Assembly (NCBI GenBank): GCA_963800235.1
Contig: CAWDAD010000003.1
Coordinates: 949,542 to 1,013,541, forward strand
Reading direction: 5' to 3'
DNA from: CAVVNP01 sp963800235
GTDB lineage: Bacteria; Actinomycetota; Acidimicrobiia; Acidimicrobiales; Iamiaceae
DNA length: 64,000 bases
The notes beneath the pieces were generated by a model, which was not told the DNA's origin, ran no database searches, and saw only the letters and a list, made by a program, of their open reading frames with translations. Shown in pieces: positions 17,832 through 27,030 of the stretch. The first letter of the stretch is position 1. Each line of letters starts with the position of its first letter. The position numbers and the translations under genes were made by a program.

Positions 17832-19628
17832 ATGAGCGACGCACCAGCCACCTCCGGCTCCGACGCAGCGACCGCCGGCACCGACGACGCGCCGGTCGAC
17901 CACCTCCGCCAGGCCTGGGACGAGCTGACCGCCCCCGGTGCCGGGTTCGCCATGTCGGAGATCACCGTGCGGGGCATCCCGATGCGGGTGTTCGACTCGG
18001 CCCCGCCGACCATGCGGACCGTGTGGGAGCTGGCCAGCCTCCACGGCGACAAGGACTACCTCGTCTACGAGGACGAGCGGTACACCTACGCCGAGGTGGC
18101 CGCCCAGGTGCGGGCGCTGGCCCACCTGCTGCACGAGACCCACGGCGTCGGGCGGGGCGACCGGGTGGCACTCGCCATGCGCAACTTCCCCGAGTGGGTC
18201 GTCGGCTACTGGGCCATCGTGTCGATCGGCGCCGCCGTGGTCGGCATGAACGCCTGGTGGACCAGCTCGGAGATGGAGTACGGCCTGAGCGACTCGCGCC
18301 CGAAGGTGCTGATCGCCGACGACGAGCGGCTCGAGCGGGTGCTGCCGGTGCTCGACGGGCTGCGCAAGGAGGCGCCGATGCACATCATCGCCCTCCGCAC
18401 CGACCGCGAGCTGCCCGACGACGCCAGCCGCTGGAGCGACGTGGTCGACCCCGCCGCCGCCCCCGAGGCCCTGCCCGAGGTCGACATCGACCCGGACGAC
18501 GACGCCACCATCTTCTACACGTCGGGCACGACCGGCTTCCCGAAGGGCGCGCAGCTCACCCACCGGGGCTCGGTCCACAACATGCTCCACGTCGTGTTCT
18601 GGAACCTGGTGGCCACCACCGCCGAGGCCAAGGCCGACGCCGAGGCCGGCGTCGAGCGCGAGCAGGCCGAGGACCCGCTCACCTCCCCCGACCAGCTGGT
18701 GTTCATGGCGCCCACGCCGCTCTTCCACGTCACCGCCTGCAACTGCCTGCTGCACCCCGCCACCCTCGCCGGCGGTCGCATGGTGCTGACCCGCAAGTGG
18801 GACCCGGCCCGGGCCCTCGAGCTGATCGAGCGCGAGGGCGTCACCAACTTCTCGGGGGTGCCGACCATGGCCCGGGAGCTGCTGGCCCATCCCGACTGGG
18901 AGGCCCGCGACACCTCGACCGTCAAGGGCCTGGCCGGCGGCGGCGCCCCGGTGCAGCCCGACCTGGTCGAGAAGATCGACAAGACCGTCGGCGGCGGCGC
19001 CACCACCGGCTACGGCCTGACCGAGACCTGCGGCATCGTGACCGCCAACTCGGCCCGCTACTACGTCGCCAAGCCGGCCTCGTGCGGTCCGGTCATGCCG
19101 ACCCTCGACGCCAAGCTCGTCGACGAGCAGGGCGACGACCTGCCCGCCGGCCCCGACAGCGTCGGCCAGCTCTGCGTTCGGGGCGCGGTGGTGATCAAGG
19201 GCTACCTGAACCGACCGGAGGCCACCGCCGAAGCCATCCAGGACGGCTGGTTCAACACCGGCGACATCGCCCGCATCGACGAGGACGGCTTCGTCTTCAT
19301 CGTCGACCGGGCCAAGGACATGGTGCTGCGGGGCGGCGAGAACGTGTACTGCTCCGAGGTCGAGGCCGCCATCTACACCCACGACGGCGTGGCCGAGGCG
19401 GCGGTGTTCGGGGTCCCCGACGAACGGCTCGGCGAGGTCGTGGCGGCTGCGGTCGTGCTTCGTGACGGCGTCGACCTCGACGAGGAGGGGCTGCGGGCGC
19501 ACCTCCACGACCAGCTGGCCAAGTTCAAGGTCCCGTCGACCATCTGGTTCCGCGAGGAACCGCTGCCGCGCAACGCCAACGGCAAGTTCCTGAAGAAGGA
19601 CCTCCGCTCCGAGCTGATCGGCGAGTGA
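17832..19628 (+). CDS. Acyl-CoA synthetase / fatty-acid-CoA ligase
   Basis: 598 aa ANL-superfamily adenylating enzyme. The phosphate loop YTSGTTGFPKG lies near residue 232, GYGLTETCG follows at about 395, then TGDIARIDEDGF and RAKDMVLRGGENVYCSEVEAAI. The C-terminal NANGKFLKKDL contains the Lys needed for adenylate formation. It activates a carboxylic acid to its CoA thioester through an acyl-AMP. An insert after THRGSVHN (EAKADAEAGVEREQAED) lengthens the N-terminal domain. ATG at 17832 follows AGAGGG. The stop overlaps the next gene by 4 bases. Confidence 0.93.
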   Translation: MSDAPATSGSDAATAGTDDAPVDHLRQAWDELTAPGAGFAMSEITVRGIPMRVFDSAPPTMRTVWELASLHGDKDYLVYEDERYTYAEVAAQVRALAHLLHETHGVGRGDRVALAMRNFPEWVVGYWAIVSIGAAVVGMNAWWTSSEMEYGLSDSRPKVLIADDERLERVLPVLDGLRKEAPMHIIALRTDRELPDDASRWSDVVDPAAAPEALPEVDIDPDDDATIFYTSGTTGFPKGAQLTHRGSVHNMLHVVFWNLVATTAEAKADAEAGVEREQAEDPLTSPDQLVFMAPTPLFHVTACNCLLHPATLAGGRMVLTRKWDPARALELIEREGVTNFSGVPTMARELLAHPDWEARDTSTVKGLAGGGAPVQPDLVEKIDKTVGGGATTGYGLTETCGIVTANSARYYVAKPASCGPVMPTLDAKLVDEQGDDLPAGPDSVGQLCVRGAVVIKGYLNRPEATAEAIQDGWFNTGDIARIDEDGFVFIVDRAKDMVLRGGENVYCSEVEAAIYTHDGVAEAAVFGVPDERLGEVVAAAVVLRDGVDLDEEGLRAHLHDQLAKFKVPSTIWFREEPLPRNANGKFLKKDLRSELIGE

Positions 19629-20452
19629 CCGTGCAGATCACGCTGCTGGGGACCGGGACGCCGCTGCCCGCACCCGACCGGGCCGGCCCGTCGTCGCTGG
19701 TGCGCACCGACGGGGCGACCATCCTCGTCGACGCCGGGCGGGGGGTGCTCATGCGGCTGGCGGCGGCGGGGGTCATGCCCCTGCAGCTCTCGGCGGTGCT
19801 GCTGACCCACCTGCACAGCGACCACATCTGCGCCCTGAACGACGTGGTCACCAGCCACTGGGTGATGAACCCGGGTCCGACGCCGCTGCCGGTCTACGGG
19901 CCGCCCGGCACCGCCGAGATCGTCGAGGGGCTGCTGGCCATGCTCGGCCCCGACATCCGCTACCGGCTGGCCCACCACGACGACCTCCTCGAACCGCCCG
20001 ACGTCCAGGTCACCGAGGTCGGCCCCGGCGACGCCTTCACCGTCGGCGACGCCTCGGTGACCGTCGGCCGCACCGACCATCGCCCCGTCGAGCCGTCGGT
20101 CGCCTTCCGCATCGAGCAGGGTGGCCGGACCGTCGTCATGGGCGGCGACGGCATCCCCTGCGACGAGCTGACCGAGCTGTGCCGGGGTGCCGACGCCTAC
20201 GTCCAGACGGTGCTGCGCGAGGACCTGGTCAAGCTGGTGCCGAGCCAGCGGTTCCTCGACATCCTCGAGTACCACTCGACCGTGCAGGACGCCGCCCGCA
20301 CCGCCGCGAGCGCCGGCGTCGGCCGCCTCGTCCTCACCCACTACATCCCGGGCATGGCCGAGGGCCAGCACGACGAGTGGCGGTCCATGGCCGCCGAGCA
20401 CTTCGACGGCCCCGTCGACCTCGGCGACGACGGCTTCACCGTCGAGGTCTGA
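19625..20452 (+). CDS. Metallo-beta-lactamase-fold hydrolase (RNase Z/arylsulfatase-like)
   Basis: 275 aa MBL-fold protein. The zinc motif THLHSDH lies near residues 59-65, with VDAGRGVLMRLAAAGV before it and LTHYIPGM near the C-terminus. GTGTPLPAPDRAGPSSLV at the N-terminus is typical of the RNase Z-like/arylsulfatase subgroup that cleaves phospho- or sulfo-esters or thioesters. The start GTG overlaps the stop of the acyl-CoA synthetase (GTGA), so the two are coupled. A thioesterase-like role next to a CoA ligase is conceivable but unproven. Confidence 0.85.
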   Translation: MTVQITLLGTGTPLPAPDRAGPSSLVRTDGATILVDAGRGVLMRLAAAGVMPLQLSAVLLTHLHSDHICALNDVVTSHWVMNPGPTPLPVYGPPGTAEIVEGLLAMLGPDIRYRLAHHDDLLEPPDVQVTEVGPGDAFTVGDASVTVGRTDHRPVEPSVAFRIEQGGRTVVMGGDGIPCDELTELCRGADAYVQTVLREDLVKLVPSQRFLDILEYHSTVQDAARTAASAGVGRLVLTHYIPGMAEGQHDEWRSMAAEHFDGPVDLGDDGFTVEV

Positions 20453-20519
20453 CCCGCCGGCCCCACCGCGCCAGCAGCGGCCGGGTCCGGCCGTCGGCCG
20501 GGGATCGGCCGTCGCGTCA

Positions 20520-20550
20520 CCACGCAGTGCCGCATCTCGGCACCAGGTGG
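20520..20550. terminator. Hairpin between convergent genes, probable bidirectional terminator
   Basis: CCAC (20520-20523), GTGCCG (20527-20532), a CATCT loop, CGGCAC (20538-20543) and GTGG (20547-20550) form a 10-bp stem with one 3-by-3 internal loop. It lies between the stop of the metallo-hydrolase at 20452 and the stop of the minus-strand lipoprotein at 20589. No T-run follows, as is common in actinobacteria. Confidence 0.5.
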
Positions 20551-20588
20551 CGAATCGATGGCGGGGCTCGCTGGTCCGCCCGGACCCG

Positions 20589-21071
20589 TCAGGCGACCCG
20601 CAGCCAGGTCACCTTGGCGCCGCTCGTGTACGACTCGGTGGTGATGGCGTTGTTGTTGAGCACCGTCACGGTGAAGCTCTCGCCCGGCGGCCGGGCGATC
20701 GGCGTGCACCCGAGCGGCCCGCAGGCCTGGGTCGGGTAGTAGTCGTACGGCTGGTTCAGCCGGAAGCGGCCGATCGAGTCGTTCGCCTCCCACGTCCCCA
20801 CGTTGCGGGTGAAGACGCCAGGCCCGGAGAGCGAGGCGGTGTAGACGCCGCTGCGGTCGACCACCCACTCCTCGGTGTAGATGGCGCCGTTGACGTTGGT
20901 CTGGTGGCGCCAGATGCCGGGCATGGTGGCGGCCACCGGCGCCGGGGTGCAGGCCGCCGTCGACAGGGTCACCGCAGCTGCGACCGCGACCAGGGACATC
21001 AGCCCCAGCCGCTTCGGCAACCGGCGAACCCGACCGCGGCCGCTCCCGTCAGATGGTTCGGTCGTAGACAC
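20589..21071 (-). CDS. Predicted lipoprotein of unknown function
   Basis: 160 aa from GTG at 21071, which follows GGAGAGGG. A basic n-region (RGRVRRLPKRLG) and hydrophobic stretch end at the lipobox STAAC (Cys near residue 34), so the mature protein should be lipid-anchored outside the membrane. The mature domain contains TMPGIWRHQTNVNGAIYTEEW and CGPLGC with two cysteines that could pair, and looks beta-rich. No family recognised. It is downstream of, and on the same strand as, the phytanoyl-CoA dioxygenase. Confidence 0.75.
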   Translation of the reverse strand: MSTTEPSDGSGRGRVRRLPKRLGLMSLVAVAAAVTLSTAACTPAPVAATMPGIWRHQTNVNGAIYTEEWVVDRSGVYTASLSGPGVFTRNVGTWEANDSIGRFRLNQPYDYYPTQACGPLGCTPIARPPGESFTVTVLNNNAITTESYTSGAKVTWLRVA

Positions 21072-21211
21072 GATGCCCTCTCCCCTGAGCTCGATGACCG
21101 CGAAGTTCCCGTGCTGGTTCCGCCCGAACCAGTACGAATGCTCGCGCGGATCCTTGCCGCCGACAAGGGGTGGGGGGTGGGGAGCGGTCGCGGGCCGCCG
21201 CCGAGGCGCGG

Positions 21212-22051
21212 TCAGGGGCGGACGGCGAAGCCGCTGCGGGACGGCTCCGAACCGTCGCCGTCGAGCAGCTCGCGCGGGTCGCGCACGTCGTCGACGTAGC
21301 CGAGGGCGAAGGCGCCGAGCTGGTAGCCCATGAGCCGCTGCACCCGCTCGGGCAGCTGGCGCACCCGGTCGAGCGGCACCGAGAGGTACTGGTTCTCCTC
21401 CTGGCGGAGGAAGGCGGCGGCGTAGTCGACGTTGATGCCGATGCGGTCCTGGTCGCTGGTGTTCTCGCCCCCGCCGTGGACGGTGCCGCCGACGTAGAGC
21501 ACGACCGACCCGCGGGGCATGGTCGCCACCTCGGCCTCGGCGGACCGGTCGGCGCCACCGGCGTCGCGGTGGCTGCCGGGTACGACCCGGGTCGCCCCGT
21601 TCTCCTCGGTGAAGTCGGTGAGGGCCCAGATGGTGGCCACCTCGAGGTCGACGTCGGCCGGGAAGGGGAAGAAGTCGAAGCACCAGTGGTCGCGGTGCAT
21701 CGCCTGGGCGGCGGCCCCGGGGCTGAGGGTGATCGCCTGGGTCAGGTGGAGCTGGAAGTTGGACTTCGCCGGCCAGAGTGTCGAGTCGACGGCGTCGAGC
21801 ACCAGCGGATGGGCGATGAGCTGGACGGCGGCGTCCGACCGGGCCAGCAGCGCGCCGGTGCGACGGGTCGCCGGCCCGCTGAAGTCGTCCTCGCCGTAGG
21901 GCGTGGCGTCGATCCACGGGGCGAGCTCGTCGCCCACGCGGTCGCACAGCTCGGGCGGGGCCAGCCGCTCGACGATGGCGCAGCCCTCGGCGATCAGGGC
22001 GGCCGAGATCTCCTCGGCGGTGGCGGCGGCGTCGAGACGCGGGATGGGCAC
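21212..22051 (-). CDS. Phytanoyl-CoA dioxygenase (PhyH) family protein
   Basis: 279 aa Fe(II)/2-oxoglutarate-dependent oxygenase. The iron triad is His119 and Asp121 in HRDHW, with His192 in TVHGGGEN; Arg203 in DRIGINVDY is the likely 2-oxoglutarate anchor. VPGSHRDAGG is the usual family signature before the distal strand. Substrates of this family range from phytanoyl-CoA to ectoine and many natural products; nothing here fixes one. It lies on the minus strand between two lipoprotein genes, 140 bases upstream of one. ATG at 22051 follows CCGAGGAGGCTGCC. Confidence 0.9.
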   Translation of the reverse strand: MPIPRLDAAATAEEISAALIAEGCAIVERLAPPELCDRVGDELAPWIDATPYGEDDFSGPATRRTGALLARSDAAVQLIAHPLVLDAVDSTLWPAKSNFQLHLTQAITLSPGAAAQAMHRDHWCFDFFPFPADVDLEVATIWALTDFTEENGATRVVPGSHRDAGGADRSAEAEVATMPRGSVVLYVGGTVHGGGENTSDQDRIGINVDYAAAFLRQEENQYLSVPLDRVRQLPERVQRLMGYQLGAFALGYVDDVRDPRELLDGDGSEPSRSGFAVRP

Positions 22052-22099
22052 GGCAGCCTCCTCGGGTCGGATGCCGACGGTACCGCGGGCTGCGAGGGG

Positions 22100-22951
22100 T
22101 CAGCCCTCGACGAGCTTGCGCACCTTCGGCTCGAGCTCGTCCGCCAGCGAGGCGGCCGTCTTCTCGTCGGGAGGGGCGACCTCGAGGGTCTGCTCGTCGA
22201 TCCCGCCGAGCGCCGAGACGGTGACGCCGACACCACCGATCCGGTAGCCGAAGCCCACGAACTTCACGGTGAACGCCTTGTTGAGCTGGGCGATGGCGAG
22301 CTTGATGGTCACGTCGATGCGGATGCTCTGGTCGCCGCGCGACCCGTCGCGCTTCACCGAGAACCGGATCTTCTCGTCCTGGCCCTTGACCGTGATGTCG
22401 ATCTCACCGCAGGCGTTGATCGCCTCGATGTCCTTGTCGAGCTCGCGGTCGCTGAGCTGCCTGGCCTTCGGGTTGAGCGAGACCTCGATGCTGCTGCTGT
22501 CGGCCGCGGTGTAGGAGCGGATCGCCTTGGAGCTGTCCGGCACCTGGTTGCTGCTCAGCGCCGCCAGCTCGGGGCACTGCTTCTCGGCGTCGGCCTCCAA
22601 GGAGTCGCTGCTCCCGGACGAGCTGGAGCTGTCCGAGGAGGAGGTGTCGACGGTGTAGTCGCTGCCGACCTGCGACGGAGCGGGCAGGAGCGCCTCCAGG
22701 TCGGACCGGGTGACCTTGCTGCTGCCGCTGCCGGTGTCCGACGATGCCGATCCGGTGTCCGACGACACCGACGAGGACGACCCCGAGGACGCCGCCGCCG
22801 AGCTGCTGTCCGAACCCGACGACGAGGTGGCCGTGCCGCTCGAGGAGCAGGCCGAGGCCAGCACGAGCAGGACGGCGGCGACGAGGGCACCGAGGCGGGC
22901 GACGGCGAGGTGGGGTCGGCAGGTCGTGGGTCGCACGGGCGAAGTCTGCAC
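22100..22951 (-). CDS. Serine-rich lipoprotein of unknown function
   Basis: About 283 aa. The hydrophobic segment LGALVAAVLLVLASAC ends in a lipobox. A long Ser/Asp/Gly/Thr low-complexity linker follows (two blocks, 22600-22650 and 22720-22860), then a folded domain with LEALLPAPSQVGSDYTVD, ARQLSDRELDKDIEAINAC and KFVGFGYRIGGVGVTVSALG. The linker probably spans the cell wall. No family recognised. The start is uncertain: GTG 22951 is taken to give a normal signal length, and GTG 22996 is an alternative. Confidence 0.75.
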   Translation of the reverse strand: MQTSPVRPTTCRPHLAVARLGALVAAVLLVLASACSSSGTATSSSGSDSSSAAASSGSSSSVSSDTGSASSDTGSGSSKVTRSDLEALLPAPSQVGSDYTVDTSSSDSSSSSGSSDSLEADAEKQCPELAALSSNQVPDSSKAIRSYTAADSSSIEVSLNPKARQLSDRELDKDIEAINACGEIDITVKGQDEKIRFSVKRDGSRGDQSIRIDVTIKLAIAQLNKAFTVKFVGFGYRIGGVGVTVSALGGIDEQTLEVAPPDEKTAASLADELEPKVRKLVEG

Positions 22952-23015
22952 CAGTGGATCGTCGCCCGGGGGCGATGCGCGCGGACGTCGCCCCACGCTG
23001 GACGACCGTCCGGGT

Positions 23016-23648
23016 TCAGGCGCAGATGGCGGTGAGGCCGTCGATCCAGGCCCGGCGGACCTGGCGGTGGGTGCGGTGGTGGCTGTCGTGGAGCAGGTCC
23101 CACGCCTCGAAGGAGGTCAGCACGTCGATCAGCACGACGAGGTCCTCGCCGGCGGCCGGGCTGCGGTCGGCGACCTCCGGCGCGAAGTGGACGCCGATCT
23201 GGTCGACCAGCAGGGCGCGCATGCGCTCGAGGGGCTCCGCGAAGCGGGGGAGGTCGACGGCCCGGATGCGGGCCAGCCGGCCGATCGGCCCGATGGCCTC
23301 GTAGAGCTGCAGGCGGGCGTCGACGAAGCGGGCGATGCGCTCGGAACGGGGCCCCTGACCGGCGGCGGGGACCAGGAAGAGGGGGGCGAAGCGCTCGAAG
23401 TACCGGTCGATGGTCTGCTGCTGCAGGTCCTCGACGCTGTCGAAGTAGCGGAACACCGAGGAGGTCGAGACCCCCGCCCGCTCGGCGATGGCGTCGACCG
23501 TCGGCGGCACGCCGGTCTCGCGGATGATCTCGAACATGGCGTCGATCACCGCGGTCCGACCGCGCTCGCGCCGCAGGCGGCGGCCGTCGACGCGCCGCTC
23601 CTGCCCGACCGCCTCGTCAACCGCAGCCCCCGCGTCCATGGCGGTCAC
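23016..23648 (-). CDS. TetR-family transcriptional regulator
   Basis: 210 aa. The N-terminal helix-turn-helix (RGRTAVIDAMFEIIRETG, then VDAIAERAGVSTSSVFRYFDS) is characteristic of TetR proteins; the C-terminal helical domain would bind the inducer and form the dimer. It is divergent from the sulfatase-dehalogenase operon across a 149-base region with two strong palindromes, so it most likely represses that operon and itself (inference). GTG at 23648 is annotated. An in-frame ATG at 23639 is a good alternative, because the first residues are not conserved. Confidence 0.9.
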   Translation of the reverse strand: MTAMDAGAAVDEAVGQERRVDGRRLRRERGRTAVIDAMFEIIRETGVPPTVDAIAERAGVSTSSVFRYFDSVEDLQQQTIDRYFERFAPLFLVPAAGQGPRSERIARFVDARLQLYEAIGPIGRLARIRAVDLPRFAEPLERMRALLVDQIGVHFAPEVADRSPAAGEDLVVLIDVLTSFEAWDLLHDSHHRTHRQVRRAWIDGLTAICA

Positions 23649-23663
23649 CCTACCCCGGGCACG

Positions 23664-23693
23664 AGATTGTGAAAGCTGATACTCTCACAATCT
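23664..23693. promoter_or_regulatory. Perfect 9-bp inverted repeat, putative TetR operator O1
   Basis: AGATTGTGA at 23664-23672 and TCACAATCT at 23685-23693 are exact reverse complements separated by 12 bases. It starts 16 bases upstream of the tetR GTG and is markedly AT-rich compared with its surroundings. An arm-to-arm distance of two helical turns fits binding by a dimer. Confidence 0.7.
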
Positions 23694-23698
23694 ATTGA

Positions 23699-23724
23699 CA
23701 GTCAGACTCTCATGAGTTTGACTG
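23699..23724. promoter_or_regulatory. 11-bp inverted repeat, putative operator O2
   Basis: CAGTCAGACTC (23699-23709) and GAGTTTGACTG (23714-23724) are reverse complements with one mismatch around a TCAT centre. It begins five bases after O1. ACTCTCA occurs in both elements (23681 and 23706). TTGACA at 23695-23700 could be a -35 box, which this site would cover; no convincing -10 was found. Confidence 0.62.
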
Positions 23725-23797
23725 GACCAGCGCCAACCGAGGGGCGCTCGGCCGAACGCCCGCACCACGCACCGCCCGCACCGCGCAAGGGGAACCG

Positions 23798-26062
23798 ATG
23801 GCCGCACCGCAGCAGTTCCAGGGTCGCATCGGCCGCACGCTGGCCGACTCCGAGCCGTGGTTCGCCGAGCCGCCCCACCCCGGCGAGGGCGCGCCGAACG
23901 TGGTGATCATCCTCCTCGACGACACCGGCTTCGCCCAGTTCGGCTGCTACGGCTCGAGCATCGAGACGCCCCACGTCGACGCGCTGGCGGCGGACGGGCT
24001 GCAGTTCACCAACTTCCACGTCACCCCGTTGTGCTCGCCGACCCGCGCCGCGCTGATGACCGGGCGGGCGTCCCACGCGGTCGGCATGCGGTCGGTGTCG
24101 AACTTCCAGACCGGGTTCCCCCACCAGCTCGGCCACGTGGCCCACGACGCCGCCACCCTCGCCGAGCTGCTGCACGACGCCGGCTACGCCACCTTCTGCA
24201 CCGGCAAGTGGCACCTCGCCCCCATGGAGCAGTGCTCGGCCGCCGGACCGTTCGACAACTGGCCGCTCGCCCGCGGCTTCGACCGCTTCTACGGGTTCCT
24301 GGAGGGCGAGACCGACCAGTTCCACCCCGAGCTGATCGCCGACAACCACCCGATCAACCCGCCCGGCGGCCCCGAGGACGGCTACCACCTCTCCGAGGAC
24401 CTCGTCGACCAGGCGCTGGCCATGATCGCCGACGCCAAGGGCGTGCGGCCCGACCGGCCGTTCCTCCACTACCTCCCGTTCGGCGCGACCCACGCCCCGC
24501 ACCAGGCGCCGCCGGCGTACCTGGCCAAGTACCGGGGCGCGTTCGACGAGGGGTGGGACGTCGCCCGCGACCGCTGGTTCCGCCGCCAGCTCGACCGGGG
24601 GCTGCTGCCGCCCGACACCCAGCTCGCCCCTCGCAACCCCGGCGTCGAGCCGTGGGACTCGCTGCCGGAGAACCAGCAGCGGCTGGCGGCCCGGCTGCAG
24701 GAGGCCTTCGCCGCCTTCCTCGACCACACCGACGACCAGATCGGTCGCTACGTGGAGGGCCTGCGCCGGCTCGGCCAGCTCGACAACACCCTCCTGCTGG
24801 TGATGGCCGACAACGGCGCCTCCCAGGAGGGCGGCCCCTTCGGCGTGCTCCACGAGATGAAGTTCTTCAACCTCATCCTGGAGACCCCCGACGAGGCGGT
24901 CGGCCGGCTGGACGACATCGGCGGCCCCCACAGCCACGCCAACTACCCGTGGGGCTGGGCCCAGGCCGGCAACACGCCGTTCAAGTGGTACAAGCAGAAC
25001 ACCCACGAGGGCGGGGTCCACGTGCCGCTCGTCGTCCACTGGCCCGACGGCATCGCCGCCGACCAGCGGGGCACGTTGCGCGACCAGTTCGCCTACATCT
25101 CCGACGTGGCCCCGACCATCTACGACCTGGTCGGCATCACCCCGCCCGAGGAGCGCCGGGGGCTCGAGCAGATCCCGGTCACGGGCCGCTCCTTCGCCGC
25201 CGCCCTCGCCGACCCCGACGCCCCGGCCACCAACACCCTCCAGCTGTTCGAGATGATGGGCAGCCGGGCGCTGGTCGCCGACGGGTGGAAGGCGGTGTGC
25301 AAGCACGAGGTCGGCGCCGACTTCGAGACCGAGCCGTGGGAGCTGTACCACCTCGACGAGGACCGCTCGGAGTGCCACGACCTGGCCCAGGCCGAACCGG
25401 AGAAGCTGCAGGAGCTGATCGACCTCTGGTGGCAGGAGGCCGACCGCCACGGCGTGCTGCCGCTCGACGACCGCACCATCGAGCTGTTCCAGGTCCGCTT
25501 CCGCGACCGCTCACCCCACCCCGCCGACCGCCGCTACGTGTACCGGCCGCCCATGTCGCCGCTGCCCGGCCAGGCCTCGGCCGCCATCGGCGGGCGCAGC
25601 TTCGACCTCACCGCCACGGTGGAGCTCGGGCCCGACGACGAGGGCGTGCTGTTCGCCACCGGCACCGAGAACTCGGGCCTGTCGGTCTTCGTGCAGGGCC
25701 GGCGGCTGGTGCTCGACTACAACGCGTTCGGCGACCACACCGTCGTCGAGTCCGACGTCGAGGTGCCCGACGGCGAGGTCGAGCTCACCGTCAAGCTGCG
25801 CCGGGGCGACCACCGGACCGGCACCGCCGAGGTGCTGGTCGACGGCACCGCCGCCGGCACGGTCGACCTGCCGCTCTTCATGCAGATGATGTCCTCGATC
25901 GGGCCGAGCATCGGCTACGACCACGGCTCGGCGGTGTCCGAGCGCTACCCCGCGCCCTTCGCCTTCACCGGCGACCTGCGCGAGGTCGTGATCCAGGCCA
26001 GCCCCGACCGCTTCGGCGACACCGCCGACGCCACCGCCCGGGCGGAGATGAGCCGGCAGTAG
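23798..26062 (+). CDS. Formylglycine-dependent sulfatase (arylsulfatase-like)
   Basis: 754 aa. The alkaline-phosphatase-fold core has the metal site NVVIILLDDTGFAQFGCYG and the formylglycine signature C-S-P-T-R with Cys79 as the residue to be oxidised, then GKWHLAP and MADNGAS. The last ~190 residues (from about 565) form a beta-rich domain with EVLVDGTAAGTVDLP, as in large actinobacterial arylsulfatases. It should hydrolyse a sulfate ester; no signal peptide is visible, so it is probably cytoplasmic. It is the first gene of the TetR-facing operon. The protein at 61333-63600 is a clear paralogue with the same layout. Confidence 0.92.
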   Translation: MAAPQQFQGRIGRTLADSEPWFAEPPHPGEGAPNVVIILLDDTGFAQFGCYGSSIETPHVDALAADGLQFTNFHVTPLCSPTRAALMTGRASHAVGMRSVSNFQTGFPHQLGHVAHDAATLAELLHDAGYATFCTGKWHLAPMEQCSAAGPFDNWPLARGFDRFYGFLEGETDQFHPELIADNHPINPPGGPEDGYHLSEDLVDQALAMIADAKGVRPDRPFLHYLPFGATHAPHQAPPAYLAKYRGAFDEGWDVARDRWFRRQLDRGLLPPDTQLAPRNPGVEPWDSLPENQQRLAARLQEAFAAFLDHTDDQIGRYVEGLRRLGQLDNTLLLVMADNGASQEGGPFGVLHEMKFFNLILETPDEAVGRLDDIGGPHSHANYPWGWAQAGNTPFKWYKQNTHEGGVHVPLVVHWPDGIAADQRGTLRDQFAYISDVAPTIYDLVGITPPEERRGLEQIPVTGRSFAAALADPDAPATNTLQLFEMMGSRALVADGWKAVCKHEVGADFETEPWELYHLDEDRSECHDLAQAEPEKLQELIDLWWQEADRHGVLPLDDRTIELFQVRFRDRSPHPADRRYVYRPPMSPLPGQASAAIGGRSFDLTATVELGPDDEGVLFATGTENSGLSVFVQGRRLVLDYNAFGDHTVVESDVEVPDGEVELTVKLRRGDHRTGTAEVLVDGTAAGTVDLPLFMQMMSSIGPSIGYDHGSAVSERYPAPFAFTGDLREVVIQASPDRFGDTADATARAEMSRQ

Positions 26063-26108
26063 CCGGAGCCGAACCCTCCTCCGTCCTCCCCTTCGACAGG
26101 AGCCACCC

Positions 26109-27020
26109 ATGCAGACCGTCCGCACCCCCGACGAGCGCTTCGCCGACCTGCCCGGCTATCCGTTCGAGCCGCACCACACCGAGATCGACGACGGCGAGGG
26201 CGGCACCCTGCGGGTGCACCACCTCGACGAGGGCCCGAGCGACGCCGCCCCGGTGCTGCTGCTGCACGGCGAGCCGTCGTGGAGCTACCTCTACCGGCAC
26301 ATGATCCCGCCGCTCGTCGAGGCCGGGCACCGGGTCGTGGTCCCCGACCTGGTCGGCTTCGGCCGCAGCGACAAGCCGACGGAGCAGTCCGACTACACCT
26401 ACGCCCGCCACGTCGAGTGGATGCGCCAGCTCGTCTTCGACCACCTCGACCTGCGCGACATCACCTTCTTCGGCCAGGACTGGGGCGGCCTGGTCGGCCT
26501 GCGCCTGGTGGCGACCGACCCCGACCGCTACGCCCGGGTGTGCATCGGCAACACCGGCCTGCCCACGGGCCACGGCAAGCCGAGCGACGCCTTCCTCTCC
26601 TGGCAGAAGTTCTCCCAGGAGGCCGACGAGTTCCCCATCGGCCTCATCGTCAACGGCGCCTGCACCACCGACCTGGCCCCCGAGGTCGTGGCCGCCTACC
26701 AGGCGCCGTTCCCCGACGACACCTACCTGGCCGGCGCCCGCATCTTCCCGTCGCTGGTGCCGACCAGCCCAGACGACCCCGCCAGCGCCGACAACCAGGC
26801 CGCCTGGAAGGTGCTCGAGCGCTTCGAGAAGCCGTTCCTGCTCGCCTACAGCGACCAGGACCCGGTGACCAAGGGCGGCGACGCCCCGTTCCGTGCCAAG
26901 GTGCCGGGCGCCCAGGGCCAGCCCCACACCGTCATCGAGGGCGGTGGCCACTTCCTGCAGGAGGACCGCGGCCCCGAGCTGGCCCAGGTCATCAACGACT
27001 TCATCGCCGCCACCACCTGA
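26109..27020 (+). CDS. Haloalkane dehalogenase, HLD-I-like
   Basis: 303 aa alpha/beta hydrolase with the haloalkane-dehalogenase pattern. The oxyanion motif is HGEPSWSYLYR, the nucleophile Asp124 lies in GQDWGG with halide-stabilising Trp125 next to it, and the His base lies in GGGHFLQED near the C-terminus. The HGEP loop and length fit subfamily I. The enzyme would hydrolyse a carbon-halogen bond to an alcohol plus halide. Epoxide hydrolases share part of this pattern, so activity is inferred. ACAGGAG lies seven bases before the ATG. It is 46 bases downstream of the sulfatase. Confidence 0.87.
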   Translation: MQTVRTPDERFADLPGYPFEPHHTEIDDGEGGTLRVHHLDEGPSDAAPVLLLHGEPSWSYLYRHMIPPLVEAGHRVVVPDLVGFGRSDKPTEQSDYTYARHVEWMRQLVFDHLDLRDITFFGQDWGGLVGLRLVATDPDRYARVCIGNTGLPTGHGKPSDAFLSWQKFSQEADEFPIGLIVNGACTTDLAPEVVAAYQAPFPDDTYLAGARIFPSLVPTSPDDPASADNQAAWKVLERFEKPFLLAYSDQDPVTKGGDAPFRAKVPGAQGQPHTVIEGGGHFLQEDRGPELAQVINDFIAATT

Positions 27021-27030
27021 GGAGCCGAAC

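Noticed and set aside
21054..21131. TGGTTCGG and CCGAACCA inverted 8-mers around a lipoprotein start
   Set aside because: They are 62 bases apart, one lies in coding sequence, and they lack the core of the 53-bp elements; likely chance in GC-rich DNA.
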